This document shows positions 54,901 to 64,000 of a stretch of 64,000 nt of DNA, in pieces. Position numbers and translations under genes: made by a program. How positions within the stretch are numbered: position 1 is the stretch's first letter; each line of letters begins with the position of its first letter. This stretch comes from Diphasiastrum complanatum (Eukaryota; Streptophyta; Lycopodiopsida; Lycopodiales; Lycopodiaceae). The stretch covers positions 3,504,620 through 3,568,619 of the forward strand of contig CM055097.1 in the NCBI GenBank assembly GCA_029204225.1, given 5' to 3'. The notes under the pieces are model-generated. The model was given only the letters and a program-made list of their open reading frames with translations, was not told where the DNA came from and did no database searches.

Positions 54901-55920
54901 CATGATTAGAGTCCAGTAGACAACAACGCACACAATGAGCACATGTGGGTTGCACGTGGGATCCCATCCTGACTGCCTAGCCACCTGCCATCCCTTTGAC
55001 CCCAAAAGGGCTGGTACCTTAGGGACAAGGGAATGTTGTCTACTATGAGCTTATATGAAGGTGATTCTCCTGGCCCCAATGGTTTATATGACAATGCACT
55101 CTTCGGGTGCCTTAATGTAGACAACCACATTGTGCGTGGCTTGAATCCTCCAACAAATTTAACCTAATGTAAGAGAGGTCATTTTAGTGCATATTGCATT
55201 GAATCAAGCTCAACTTCTTTTGGAGGCTCAAATCCCATAGGTGATTTCATTACAATCTCACATAGCTTCTAAAATGTACAAAGCTACACAAAAAGATCAT
55301 CAAGCTCTAAAAACTCATTTGAGTTTGAAGGTCTATCCAGACCAAAATAATCAACGAACAATTCTTAGATCTCATAGTAGAAGGGCAATATTTGAATAGA
55401 ATGCCATTTCTGCAAATAGGTTTAAAGCTTGCAAAGAACTTGCATGAATCTCATACACAAGCCACACATACAATATCTTGCAACATGCAATAGTAGGTTA
55501 TTGAGGGAGAGTGTCTTATCATTCCAAAACCCCCTTAGGTAGGAATAAAAAAAATTATTGTTTAAATTGTTCTCCCAAGTGTATGAGCAACTTTTCACAA
55601 AACTAGTTGTAAACCATCTAGAAATGTACGACACCCACCACCATCTACCACCACTCTTATAGATATCATTAGAATGTCGTAAACTAAGTTGAGGAAGACA
55701 TTCACCTTACATCCCCTTATCTACGAATAATTGATATTGAGATATCAATGATGCATATGACTTGCAATGACTCATGTTATGAAAGCTACCAAACGTACCT
55801 ATACCACCATAACCATTAAACTGAAATCCGAATTGGGATGGAAACAAGCCAAAACCATATGAGACATGATATTTCGGATTTTATTATTGTGGTAGAAATA
55901 CAAGTTTTTGCCAAAAACTA
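54901..55920. other. Unassigned region
   Basis: Short ORFs only (minus 55130-54906, 55634-55422) without motifs. I see no gene. Confidence 0.35.
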
Positions 55921-55923
55921 AGG

Positions 55924-56307
55924 ATGTTGATGAATCATCATGTTATGCAATTTAAAACAACATGTCTTTTTTCAAACGAAGAAGATCTAGTGTCTACGTT
56001 AGATCTCATTTTGTGGAAGGCAAACGAAGACACAAAACACCAAACAATGGGAGAGCAAGTGTGTGGAATGCCAATACGAAACACATTCGTGGAAGGCAAG
56101 CAATACACTTTGCATCAAACAATGCTAATGTCATTTGGTGGAAGGCCACGTAAGACATATAGCATCCAAACAAAGGGGAGGTTATTTTGTGGAAGGCAAA
56201 TGAAAATATGTGGCATGAGCATCCAACAAGGTAGATGTATGCCATTCTCAAGCAAGTACACACACCATCCAATCATTGGCAAAGAAAGATATGTGGTTAT
56301 GCTTTAG
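55924..56307 (+). repeat. Degenerate tandem repeats under a 127-codon ORF
   Basis: Four copies of a variable ~45-75 bp unit marked by GTGGAAGGCAA and a CACCAAACA-type word occur at about 56012, 56089, 56136 and 56187. A 127-codon ORF runs through them but its frame differs between units, so a protein repeat is not supported and the ORF is probably fortuitous. Confidence 0.4.
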
Positions 56308-56768
56308 GACATGAGATATCAAAAACCTTGAAGTAACTTTTCAAGGATAATCTGTGGATTGCACCATAGAAGTGCCCGTGAAAAAGTTTTAGTCCAACTT
56401 TGTAGAAATTTTGTAACATTTTAGTAAGATGGAAGTTGTAATATGCTAGAATAGAACGTATAGAGCTGAAATTTTCACTCTAATAAAAATATCAATGATG
56501 TTCTATTGGAATGGAATTGTAATATACTAGAATAAAACCTATAAAAAATTTTATTTTTGATTTTTTATAAAAATTAGTGCTTTTTTCACATAAGAAAACC
56601 TACCAACTTTAAATTAAAAGGTGAAGTGCCATTATGTAAAGTATTCCTAATCTCAATTGGCGAGGCCCCGCTCTGATCCAGCAATTGAAAATTCTTGAAA
56701 ATTTGATCATTAAAAGTTTCAAGAATTTGCAATCCTTAGATGAGGATGACGCCTTTGTGGACAATAGG
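56308..56768. other. Unassigned AT-rich stretch
   Basis: No ORF or recognisable element. Confidence 0.35.
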
Positions 56769-56960
56769 ATGCTCTGCAATTTTTACGTGAAAATTTATGG
56801 CTTTCGCGGAGAAGTGAGATGCTCTCCAAATTTTATGTAAAACCTTATGGCTCTCGCGGAAAAATAAGATGCTCTCCAATTTTTATGTAAAACTTTATGG
56901 CTCTCGCGGAAAAATAAGATGCTCCCCAATTTCTATGCAAAACTTTTTTGACTCTCGGGG
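56769..56960 (+). repeat. 50-bp tandem repeat, about 3.8 copies
   Basis: The unit contains GATGCTCTCCAA and TATGGCTCTCGCGGAAAAA; the two central copies are nearly identical and the outer ones are more diverged. It lies about 1.2 kb upstream of the kinase start codon. Confidence 0.8.
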
Positions 56961-56999
56961 CCTTAGTGGGCACCTTTAGAATTGTGAATTTGCATTGCA

Positions 57000-57560
57000 T
57001 GTCACCCTTCAGCTGGAAGTTCCAGAAAAGGTGTGCCCTTCAACTTCCCGGGCGTCAATTTCAAGGGGTGCATAACCGTCAACGTCCCACATGCGGGCAT
57101 ATGGCCGGTGCAGTCGAGGGGTCGAGTACGACGCGGCGCATGGTCTCGTGCGAGGTTTCTTTGCGGCCAAAAATCGGGGGATACAACCGCGCGTGGAGAA
57201 ACGACGTTGTCGTCTCCCTCGCTCTCGCTTTCGGGCTCGTCCCAGCAGCGATGGAGACATCCTCCTGCCTGCCTGCCTGCCTGCCTGTTTTCTGCTGCTG
57301 CTGGCGGTGCCGTGCTTGCTCAAAGCAATCAGATTCCTGCTCTCATCTCCCACCATACATGTCTAAGCTCTTGCTGCTTTATGGCTCTCCCTGTCTCATG
57401 CTTTCTGCTGCTTTCTGCTTGTGTTTCAGCCACTCAAACAGATTCTGCAGAATATGACAATATATCTCGTGAGATAGTTTGTCTGCTCAACCGTTTCTGC
57501 TGGAATGTCCTGTATCTCTCGGGGATCGCGTTTAATATGCTTAGTTTCCGAATTTAGACG
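57000..57560 (+). promoter_or_regulatory. GC-rich 5' region of the kinase gene
   Basis: Bases 57030-57320 are much richer in CG than their surroundings and include a CTGC(CTGC)n run near 57265 and CT-rich words, as in a plant core promoter and 5' UTR. Overlapping ORFs on both strands cover the segment and none has a domain. A transcription start or 5' intron cannot be placed from sequence alone. Confidence 0.4.
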
Positions 57561-58060
57561 AGCAGCACAATTGTGCAGATTTTAATTCTAGTATTTAAGG
57601 AACGGAGTGTTGTTTGCTTGCTTGCATCAGTAGCACAAGTGTGAAATTTTTACTAATATTGAGGGAAAAAAAGTTTTATTAATATAGAGTGTTACAGAAA
57701 TGGAATGTAGCTGCTTGCTTAAAAAAGTAGCACAATTGTGAAGATTTAGTTATAGAGTATTACAGACACGGAGTGTAGCACAATAGAGTATATTTACTGA
57801 TAAGGAGTGTAGTTGTTTGCTTAGCTCAGTAGCACAATTGCGATGGTTTAAAAATAGAGTATTATAGATACGGAGTGTAGTTTCAGTAGCAAAATTGTGA
57901 AAATTTATAGAAACGGAGTGCAGCTGCTTGCTTAGATCAGCAGCACAATTGTGAAGATTTCAATGTGGCGTAGTACAGAAACGGAGTTTAGTTGCTTGCT
58001 AGGATTAGTATGAAGATTTGGACATAGAGTATTACAGACACGGCAGTGTAGTTGCTTGCA
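57560..58060 (+). repeat. Degenerate minisatellite just upstream of the kinase ATG
   Basis: The words AGCACAATTGTGAAGATTT, ATAGAGTATTACAGACACGG and AGTGTAGTTGCTTGCTTAG alternate through the segment. The first occurs near 57566, 57634, 57729, 57831, 57888, 57942 and (truncated) 58009, giving spacings of about 54-102 bp. The array ends about 90 bp before the start codon, so it lies in the 5' UTR, a 5' intron or the proximal promoter. Confidence 0.8.
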
Positions 58061-58150
58061 GTGGTGTATATTTTTTCGGAAAGGCTTGCTGGCCTTTTTG
58101 GCAGCTGTTCGTGTAACTGGAGTGTCAAAAGTCCAAACGCTCCTCGCTCG

Positions 58151-61100
58151 ATGGATTGCAAGAGTGGCAAGAATGGTTGCATCACCAAAAGGAATCAGCA
58201 GCAGCAGAATAGGAGGAGCACTGGAAAGTTCATACCAGAGGGTGCTGAGATTGTGGTTGTTGCTTTTGATGCGAGCAAGGAGATAAGGAAGCATCCTTTG
58301 GAATGGGCTCTAACTAACGTTGTTCAGCCGGGAGATTGTATCACTATCTTGGCATTAGTTCCTTTGTCAAGCTCAAGTAAGAGAAATGCCCATCTCACTT
58401 GATATCCCAGCTGTTTTCGTTATGTCATATTAGTCTTTCCTAAAAAATTGCCCTTCGATTGCGTCATAAACTATATAGAATCGTTATGATGTCACAGCCG
58501 ATATAAATAATATTTGTTCCCAAAAAAAATTGCTTGCAAGAGTGCTATTCGAAAAAAAAGCAGAGAGTTATTACTGGCGATTTCAAAACATATTCTATTT
58601 TGCACTCTTGTGTGCTTCTTGAGGCAGCATATTGAATTCTTCATTAGATTCTTGGGAAAATCCTTCATTTTCCTATTTTATTGTAGGTTCTTGCTCTGTT
58701 AATTCGTAAGCCTAATGTTTCGAAAGTCCAGTGCAGCTGCATAATGGGGGGGGGGGGGGGGCAGGTGATAAATAGTTATCCTGTCGAAGTTCTTTTGTTT
58801 GATCATACAAGTTTATCCTGTTTGTGTTTACACAGGTTGGAAGACCTGGAGTTTCTCAAAGCTCAGCGGTGAATGTGCTACGGTGCCTCGATTTGCAGTC
58901 TGGCATGATACCGAACATCAAATAAAGCAATCCTGTCACCAAATTTTACGAGAAGTTCAGAAACTTCGCGATGCCAAAAAGGTGAATCATGTATTCCAAT
59001 AGACTAATGCTTGCTCCATGGAGGGAAAGAAGTAAAGCGCACTAGCAGTTTTTGAGTGTGTTACTTTTCTAAATAAAAGCTTTTCGTTGGCTGAAGCAGG
59101 TACATGTTCAAGTTAAGGTTATTCAGTCCGAGACTAAAGGTGCAGCAGCACATGAAGCGAAGAGCATGCGTGCAAATTGGATAGTTCTTGATAGGTAAAA
59201 AACTTGAACACTTCAAACATATAGTACTATTGTTCTTTGCTTGAATTATCATGATGTTAATTCTGTTTCCTCTCCTCATTTGTCCGGCTGATTGGAGTCG
59301 CGTCGCTAAACATCTTATCTCAGGCACTTGAAGAAGGACGCAAAGTATTGCATGCAGCAGTTAGATTGCAACATAGTTCTGGTAAATTGTGATGATGCCA
59401 AGATTCTAAGATTAAATCTCAAAAAGACATCAGCAGGGGCTTCTAGATCATTACTAGAAGATCCATCCCCCAGTGAGTGTTCTTTGATATTGCCGAACAG
59501 ATTTCCCAAAGCAACCCACAGTGTGGCAAATCACAGCTTACAGCAAAACAGTCCTGAATATATGGCATCCTTCACGTCCACAGATCAAGACACATCATCT
59601 TCGAGCTCTAATTCAAGTGCATCGCCGAATTTTTTCAAGTCGGAGCAAATGAGACATAGTATACTCAGATACCTAGATAATTGTTCAGGGGAGTTCATAT
59701 CTGATTCCGACTATAGTGAGACGAGTCCTTCTCATGTACCAATTAAGGCGCCAAAGCAGACTGTAACGACAGAATTCAGGATGTCAGTTAGCTGCAAGAA
59801 GGCTTCATTGGGTTATGGCATTATTGCAGGTAAAAACTCGCAAGTCATCCTGTCGATACTTCGTTTTTTTTTTTGGATTAGTTTTGATCGCTGGAGATAT
59901 ATTCCATGTTCAACTTACTTGCAGTTTGATCTTTTAAGCAAAGAGATAGCAGGATGTATGTGGATGTTGCAGTTAATGGTTGCGAGTCTCATGAGTTTAG
60001 TAATTTTCTATGGCAGCCAGTCCGAAACTTTTTCAACCAGTGTTTCGAATGGATGGTTCTAAAACAGCCTCCCTGGATGATACCTTTCCTCTGTCAAACA
60101 AGAATCTGAAGAACCATGGAAATCCTTCCAGAAGATCAAACAATCTGTCTGTGCATTTTCAAAAAGCACAAAATAAGGATGTTCCGACACCCACAACTTT
60201 CATGAATCTTTCAATTAAAAAGTCGAATCTGGCAGATCTTTTTAGATTGTCAAACTCACAGGAGGCTGCAGATAATGTCACCCTTTGCTCCAAGGAAGTG
60301 GCTGAAAAAAACAGCTTAGACGAACTCGTAAAGGAAACACAAGCAGAGCGTGAGGCCAGCCCTACCGAGGAACTAGACAAGCAAATCAAAGAAAATCTAG
60401 AGTCTGTATCAAATCTGAGAATGGCCATGTCATTGCCAAGCCATCCTTGGGCTAGCCCACCTCCTCTATGTTCTATTTGCCGTTGTAAAGCTCCGGCATT
60501 TGGGAGCCCTCCACAAAGATTCACATACAAAGAATTGGAACTAGCCACAAGCGGCTTCTCAGAGGCAAACTTTCTAGCTCAAGGGGGATTTGGATCAGTC
60601 TATCGAGGTGTTCTTCCAGATGGCCAAGCCATTGCAGTGAAGCAACATAAGTTAGCCAGCTCTCAGGGTGATGATGAATTCTGCTCAGAGGTGGAGGCCA
60701 TGAGTTGTGCTCAGCATCGAAATGTTGTAGCACTTATTGGTTATTGTATGGAGGATAGCAGAAGGCTGCTAGTGTACGAATTCATATGCAATGGCTCTTT
60801 GGATTCACATTTGTACGGTAATGTAGTGATATCCCGGGTTACACTTCTAAATAGGCTCTCAGGATCAGTAAATATAACACTTAGGCCTCTCCTTCATTTT
60901 CTTCTTAGATTGTTAAGTGAGATCATGGCCACTGCACTGGCTTGATATTTTTGGACCTTCTGTGTGCTTTTGTTCCTTAACCGTTTCCTTGCTATCTTGT
61001 TTGTGTATGTGATAGGCCGTGATAAGCCTTTGTTGGAATGGCAATTTCGTCAGAAGATAGCTGTTGGTGCAGCTCGTGGGCTGAGGTATCTACATGAAGA

Positions 61101-62279
61101 GTGTAGAGTTGGCTGCATCATTCACCGTGATATGCGCCCCAACAACATTCTTTTGACTCATGATTTTGAGCCCATGGTATAGTTGAACAGATCTTTAAAC
61201 ATAATATCCAGTCTTACTTGAGATCGAAATATCCATCTGTCAGATGAAGAAAAATGTAACAAATCTGATATGTGTCGGCATTATTGTACAGGTTGGAGAT
61301 TTTGGCCTTGCAAGATGGCAACCAGATGGGGATCTTGGCGTGGAAACACGAGTACTTGGTACATTTGGGTAATCCTATCTCTTTTGTCAACTATTTAGTC
61401 AGTTTTTCGTAAACTCTTAGGCACTGGCATTGTGTTAAAACGCGGCAGTATTGCCAGATCTGAATTTCAGACGCCTCTTGCTATAGTTCGACTTCTAGTT
61501 TGTGCTTTCATGCAGATAATTCTCCAATACATCAGCTTATGGGCTCTACTAATTTCACGTGCAAATTACTGCTGGTTATAGGTATCTGGCCCCTGAGTAC
61601 GTCCAAAGGGGGCAAATCAATGAGAAGGCAGATGTGTATTCTTTTGGAGTGGTGCTGTTGGAGCTTGCTACTGGTCGCAAAGCTATGGACTTCTCTCGGC
61701 CCAAAGGACAGCAATGCCTAACTGAATGGGTTAGTTATATGCCTTCTCTTTGTAATTCTTGATCATAAACTTTTGGATGGATATACTTGATGAGGATTGC
61801 GCTCTGATGCTGGAAACTTTTGTGTCACGAATCTATCCAAGTGATCAATGCAATCAGATAGAGCTACAATTTTTTTTTCCAACTCTTCTTTTGACCTAAT
61901 CTGCAAGAGATACTTTGAATTGCAGGCTCGTCCCTTGTTGGAGAACCACCTTTTCCATGAACTTGCTGATCCTCGGCTTAACAATTGTTTTAACGATGAA
62001 GAGATGTATTGCATGTTGGAAGCTGCCTCTCTTTGTATTTATAAGGATCCTCACTTGCGTCCAAGGATGTCCCAGGTTAGATCTAAGCTTTCTTGTTAAC
62101 TAGTTGTTTATCTTCCACTAAGCATTTCTGTTGTCCTACTAGGTTCTTTGGCACTAGATGGTTTTTATAAGGGATTCTTTAAACTGCAGATGCTGCGTAT
62201 ATTGGAAAGAGATGCCTTATTCGAAAGAAGGGATTTTCCTATAACATCTCGACAGCACTTAATGCCAAATGGTGATTAA
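58151..62279 (+). CDS. USP-like N-domain / receptor-like cytoplasmic kinase, 10 exons
   Basis: This is a complete gene: exons 58151-58376, 58836-58981, 59100-59194, 59324-59829, 60017-60817, 61016-61176, 61292-61368, 61582-61729, 61926-62075, 62190-62279. All introns are GT-AG, all phases match, giving 799 residues. Residues ~33-190 form a universal-stress-protein-like (adenine nucleotide alpha hydrolase) domain ([25 protein letters not shown]). A low-complexity linker follows, then [12 protein letters not shown] (476-487) and a kinase domain from F493: glycine loop AQGGFGSV (512-519, first Gly replaced by Ala), K533, E549, HRD 628-630 with R632 where Lys is usual, N635, DFG 648-650, APE 674-676. 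It matches the Arabidopsis AT3G13690/AT1G55200 type as I remember it, some members of which are labelled inactive kinases. There is no signal peptide or membrane segment, so it is probably cytoplasmic. Activity is uncertain; K, D and DFG are kept. Confidence 0.92.
58746..58761 (+). repeat. 16-base G homopolymer in kinase intron 1
   Basis: An uninterrupted run of 16 G in the otherwise AT-rich first intron, about 75 bp before the acceptor of exon 2. Length may be unreliable in assembly. Confidence 0.9.
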
Positions 62280-63831
62280 GTCTAGCTACAATGGCAGTAA
62301 AATCTCTACTCAGCTGGATGGAAAACGGTGAGGTCTCTAGGTGGGGGGAGTTGATGTCTGCTTGCTTTTGAGAGGCTGCGTGTCAGAAACACACACAATA
62401 AGAATCTCATGAAGACTATATCTGACTTCTACAGTACAACCAGGACATCATCTTGTGAGATGGAACGATCAGTTCAAACTTCATGCACATTGCCACAGAA
62501 GGGGATATTTGTCAGCAACTGAAGCACTCATGAAGCTAACTAATTCCTGCTAGAGAAAGGTTTTTGGGGCTTCTTTCTTCAGTGAAAAGAGTACGACAGG
62601 GAGCTGTTCTGTATCATACTGAGCCTAGCTGGAAGATTCTCCAGCATTCATCATGTGCAGAAACTCCAAATCATACAAGCAACTGTGACCACTGTGCTAT
62701 CACCTATTGAGTCTAAAATTCTTGTCCTATTTTGATATCATAACTAGCACATTTGGTCTAGATGCTAGTGTAAGCTATTGTTCTATGCATAGATGATAGA
62801 ACTTAACCAAAAGTTGTGAATCTTACTGATACATTAGATTCACAACAGAACTTGATTCGAGGGAGAATCAAGAACAAAAGATTAGTTAGTTTGAAGACAT
62901 GGAGCTGCATATTAAGTACCTTGAAAGGCCACCAATTAATCCTGTGACTGGCACTAGGCCTCTTAAAGTCAGAGAGCCTCATGATCTGCATGTTCATAAT
63001 TTGAAGTGAAAAATGAAGATTAATCCTTCGGCAAATGTGCTCCCATTTACTGTGATGGTTGATTCTGCACAATGTTCGCAAAAATTCTCTTTAAAAAACA
63101 ACATGATCAATGAGTACATATACTTTGTTATCAGTGGCTGACTTTCTATAGAGGCAAGAAGACAACTTGTGAGAGAATACCTGGACTCACCTTATTTCAA
63201 AACCATAGAGTGTAAAATGTATGCTAGTTTGATGGAGGAGGCCAAATTGCTTGCATGGGACCATGATAACGATAATGATTATTGTCCTAGAATGTCTTTT
63301 GTACAAAAGATTTGATTTTTTCATGATTAATATTTCGATTTTTTGAAGACACACGACCGCGTCAGCCTTGAGTTGAGAATTCAGTGTAACTATTGATCTC
63401 ACAGAAATACAATTTTCACAAAATTTTAAGGTATGCTACCTAGTTTCAAAATACTAAAAATTCAGCCATTAAAGAGTATCAAAGTTCTATATCCTAAACC
63501 TATCAGAAATGATAAAAGAATTATTCGGGAATCATTAAATGTTATGCGTCAAAAATGCTAATTGCTTTACCTGGCCATCCTCACGGGTTCTCTCATGGCA
63601 AGTAGGTTGTCGAATAGCTCCCGCTCTAGAAAATTGTTGACCATGTAGTCAGTCGTCGTCAAGTAGGCATGAGGAACGGAGGCAAAAAGTGAGGAAGTAA
63701 AGAAGCACTAAATCCTATGCTCCCTAGATTGTGTGAGTGATAATGAGGCATAGGATTTATTATATAGTGGTTGACTCAAAATTCTATAAGATTTAATATA
63801 TAAACATTTCAAATCCATTTAGTGAATTTAA
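62280..63831. other. Kinase 3' UTR and intergenic sequence
   Basis: The first few hundred bases after the stop are presumably 3' UTR; no canonical AATAAA could be assigned confidently. From 62800 there are only short ORFs (minus 63081-62803, 63402-63187) without motifs. Confidence 0.4.
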
Positions 63832-63846
63832 TATCTTTTGAGGTCC

Positions 63847-64000
63847 ATGATTGAGGCTATGAAAGGGCTTATAATTTCCAATTTAGAGACCTTTGTTTGT
63901 TTTTTTATTTTCTATACGCCGGTCGAGATCCAACAAGTTGCTCCGGTCGAGATCCATCAGGACGCTTCGGTCGAGATCCAACAGGACGCTCCAGTCGAGA
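63847..64000 (+). CDS. Edge ORF with octapeptide repeats, unknown protein
   Basis: The ORF opens at ATG 63847 (alternative ATG 63859) after an in-frame stop at 63829-63831 and is still open at the window end (51 codons). A short hydrophobic stretch (FVCFFIFY) is followed by a 24-bp tandem repeat, units at 63920, 63944, 63968 and 63992, coding in this frame for PVEIQQ(V/D)A, PVEIHQDA, SVEIQQDA, PVE. Because 24 is divisible by 3, all frames stay periodic; this plus frame gives the most regular Val/Glu/Gln-rich repeat. On the minus strand the repeat reads GSRPxRPx and stops soon after. I do not recognise the family. It could be a repetitive secreted or cell-wall-like protein, or a plain minisatellite. 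Confidence 0.3.
   Translation, partial: MIEAMKGLIISNLETFVCFFIFYTPVEIQQVAPVEIHQDASVEIQQDAPVE
63920..64000 (+). repeat. 24-bp tandem repeat running off the window
   Basis: At least 3.4 units of CGGTCGAGATCCAACAGGAC plus four bases; the units differ by a few substitutions. The array continues beyond base 64000, so its copy number is unknown. Confidence 0.95.

Noticed and set aside
56769-56960. Regular repeats considered as a CRISPR-like array
   Set aside because: The units are contiguous tandem copies without unique spacers, and the host is a plant nuclear genome.
57009-57557. Several overlapping ORFs of 91-174 codons on both strands upstream of the kinase
   Set aside because: They overlap each other in a GC-rich probable 5' region and share no domain with known proteins.
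59830-60062. Continuation of kinase exon 4 reading past 59829
   Set aside because: The donor GTAAAA at 59830, acceptor before 60017 and phase-matched exon 5 show it is an intron; read-through would end at 60062.

Overview
This is nuclear DNA of a land plant. The evidence is two recognisable plant genes with GT-AG introns, plus dense Ty1/copia and Ty3/gypsy LTR retrotransposon remains whose primer-binding sites match plant initiator-Met (TGGTATCAGAG) and Asp-type (TGGCGCC...) tRNAs. The sequence is AT-rich. I cannot fix the clade from it.

Only the two ends hold host genes that look functional. At the left edge, on the minus strand, is the first exon (943-1479) of a plastid-type DEAD-box RNA helicase resembling RH39; the rest of that gene lies beyond base 1. 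At the right, on the plus strand, is a complete ten-exon gene (58151-62279, 799 codons) for a USP-like/receptor-like cytoplasmic kinase. At the very right edge an ORF carrying an octapeptide repeat (63847 onward) runs off the window.

Between them lie about 56 kb of nested, decayed transposons. In order: a non-coding repeat whose inverted second copy is at 18957-19557; copia element A (about 3.77-12.78 kb), whose 5' half is inverted and whose 3' part is interrupted by a LINE ORF1 carrying a small DNA transposon and by an LTR of another family; gypsy and copia fragments at 13.6-17.5 kb; about 4 kb of G-poor non-coding repeat (18-22.2 kb); poorly recognisable sequence at 22.2-27.8 kb; copia C (28.3-30.7 kb); a gypsy gag on the minus strand (31.4-32.2 kb) beside a degenerate GATGCAAC array; copia E on the minus strand (33.5-35.1 kb); nearly full-length gypsy F with both LTRs (38.3-46.6 kb) carrying a candidate solo LTR; copia G (to 50.8 kb); and gypsy H with 216-bp direct repeats (50.8-53.4 kb). 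Every transposon coding region examined is broken by stops, frameshifts, deletions or lost catalytic residues.

The genes do not form an operon or pathway; the two host genes are unrelated neighbours pushed apart by transposons. I found no convincing novel multi-gene system. The observations most worth following are the inverted copia element whose two LTRs still share a CAATA target-site duplication, the DNA transposon inside the LINE ORF with a 10-bp target duplication, the intact kinase with non-canonical catalytic motifs and a minisatellite just upstream, and the edge octapeptide repeat.
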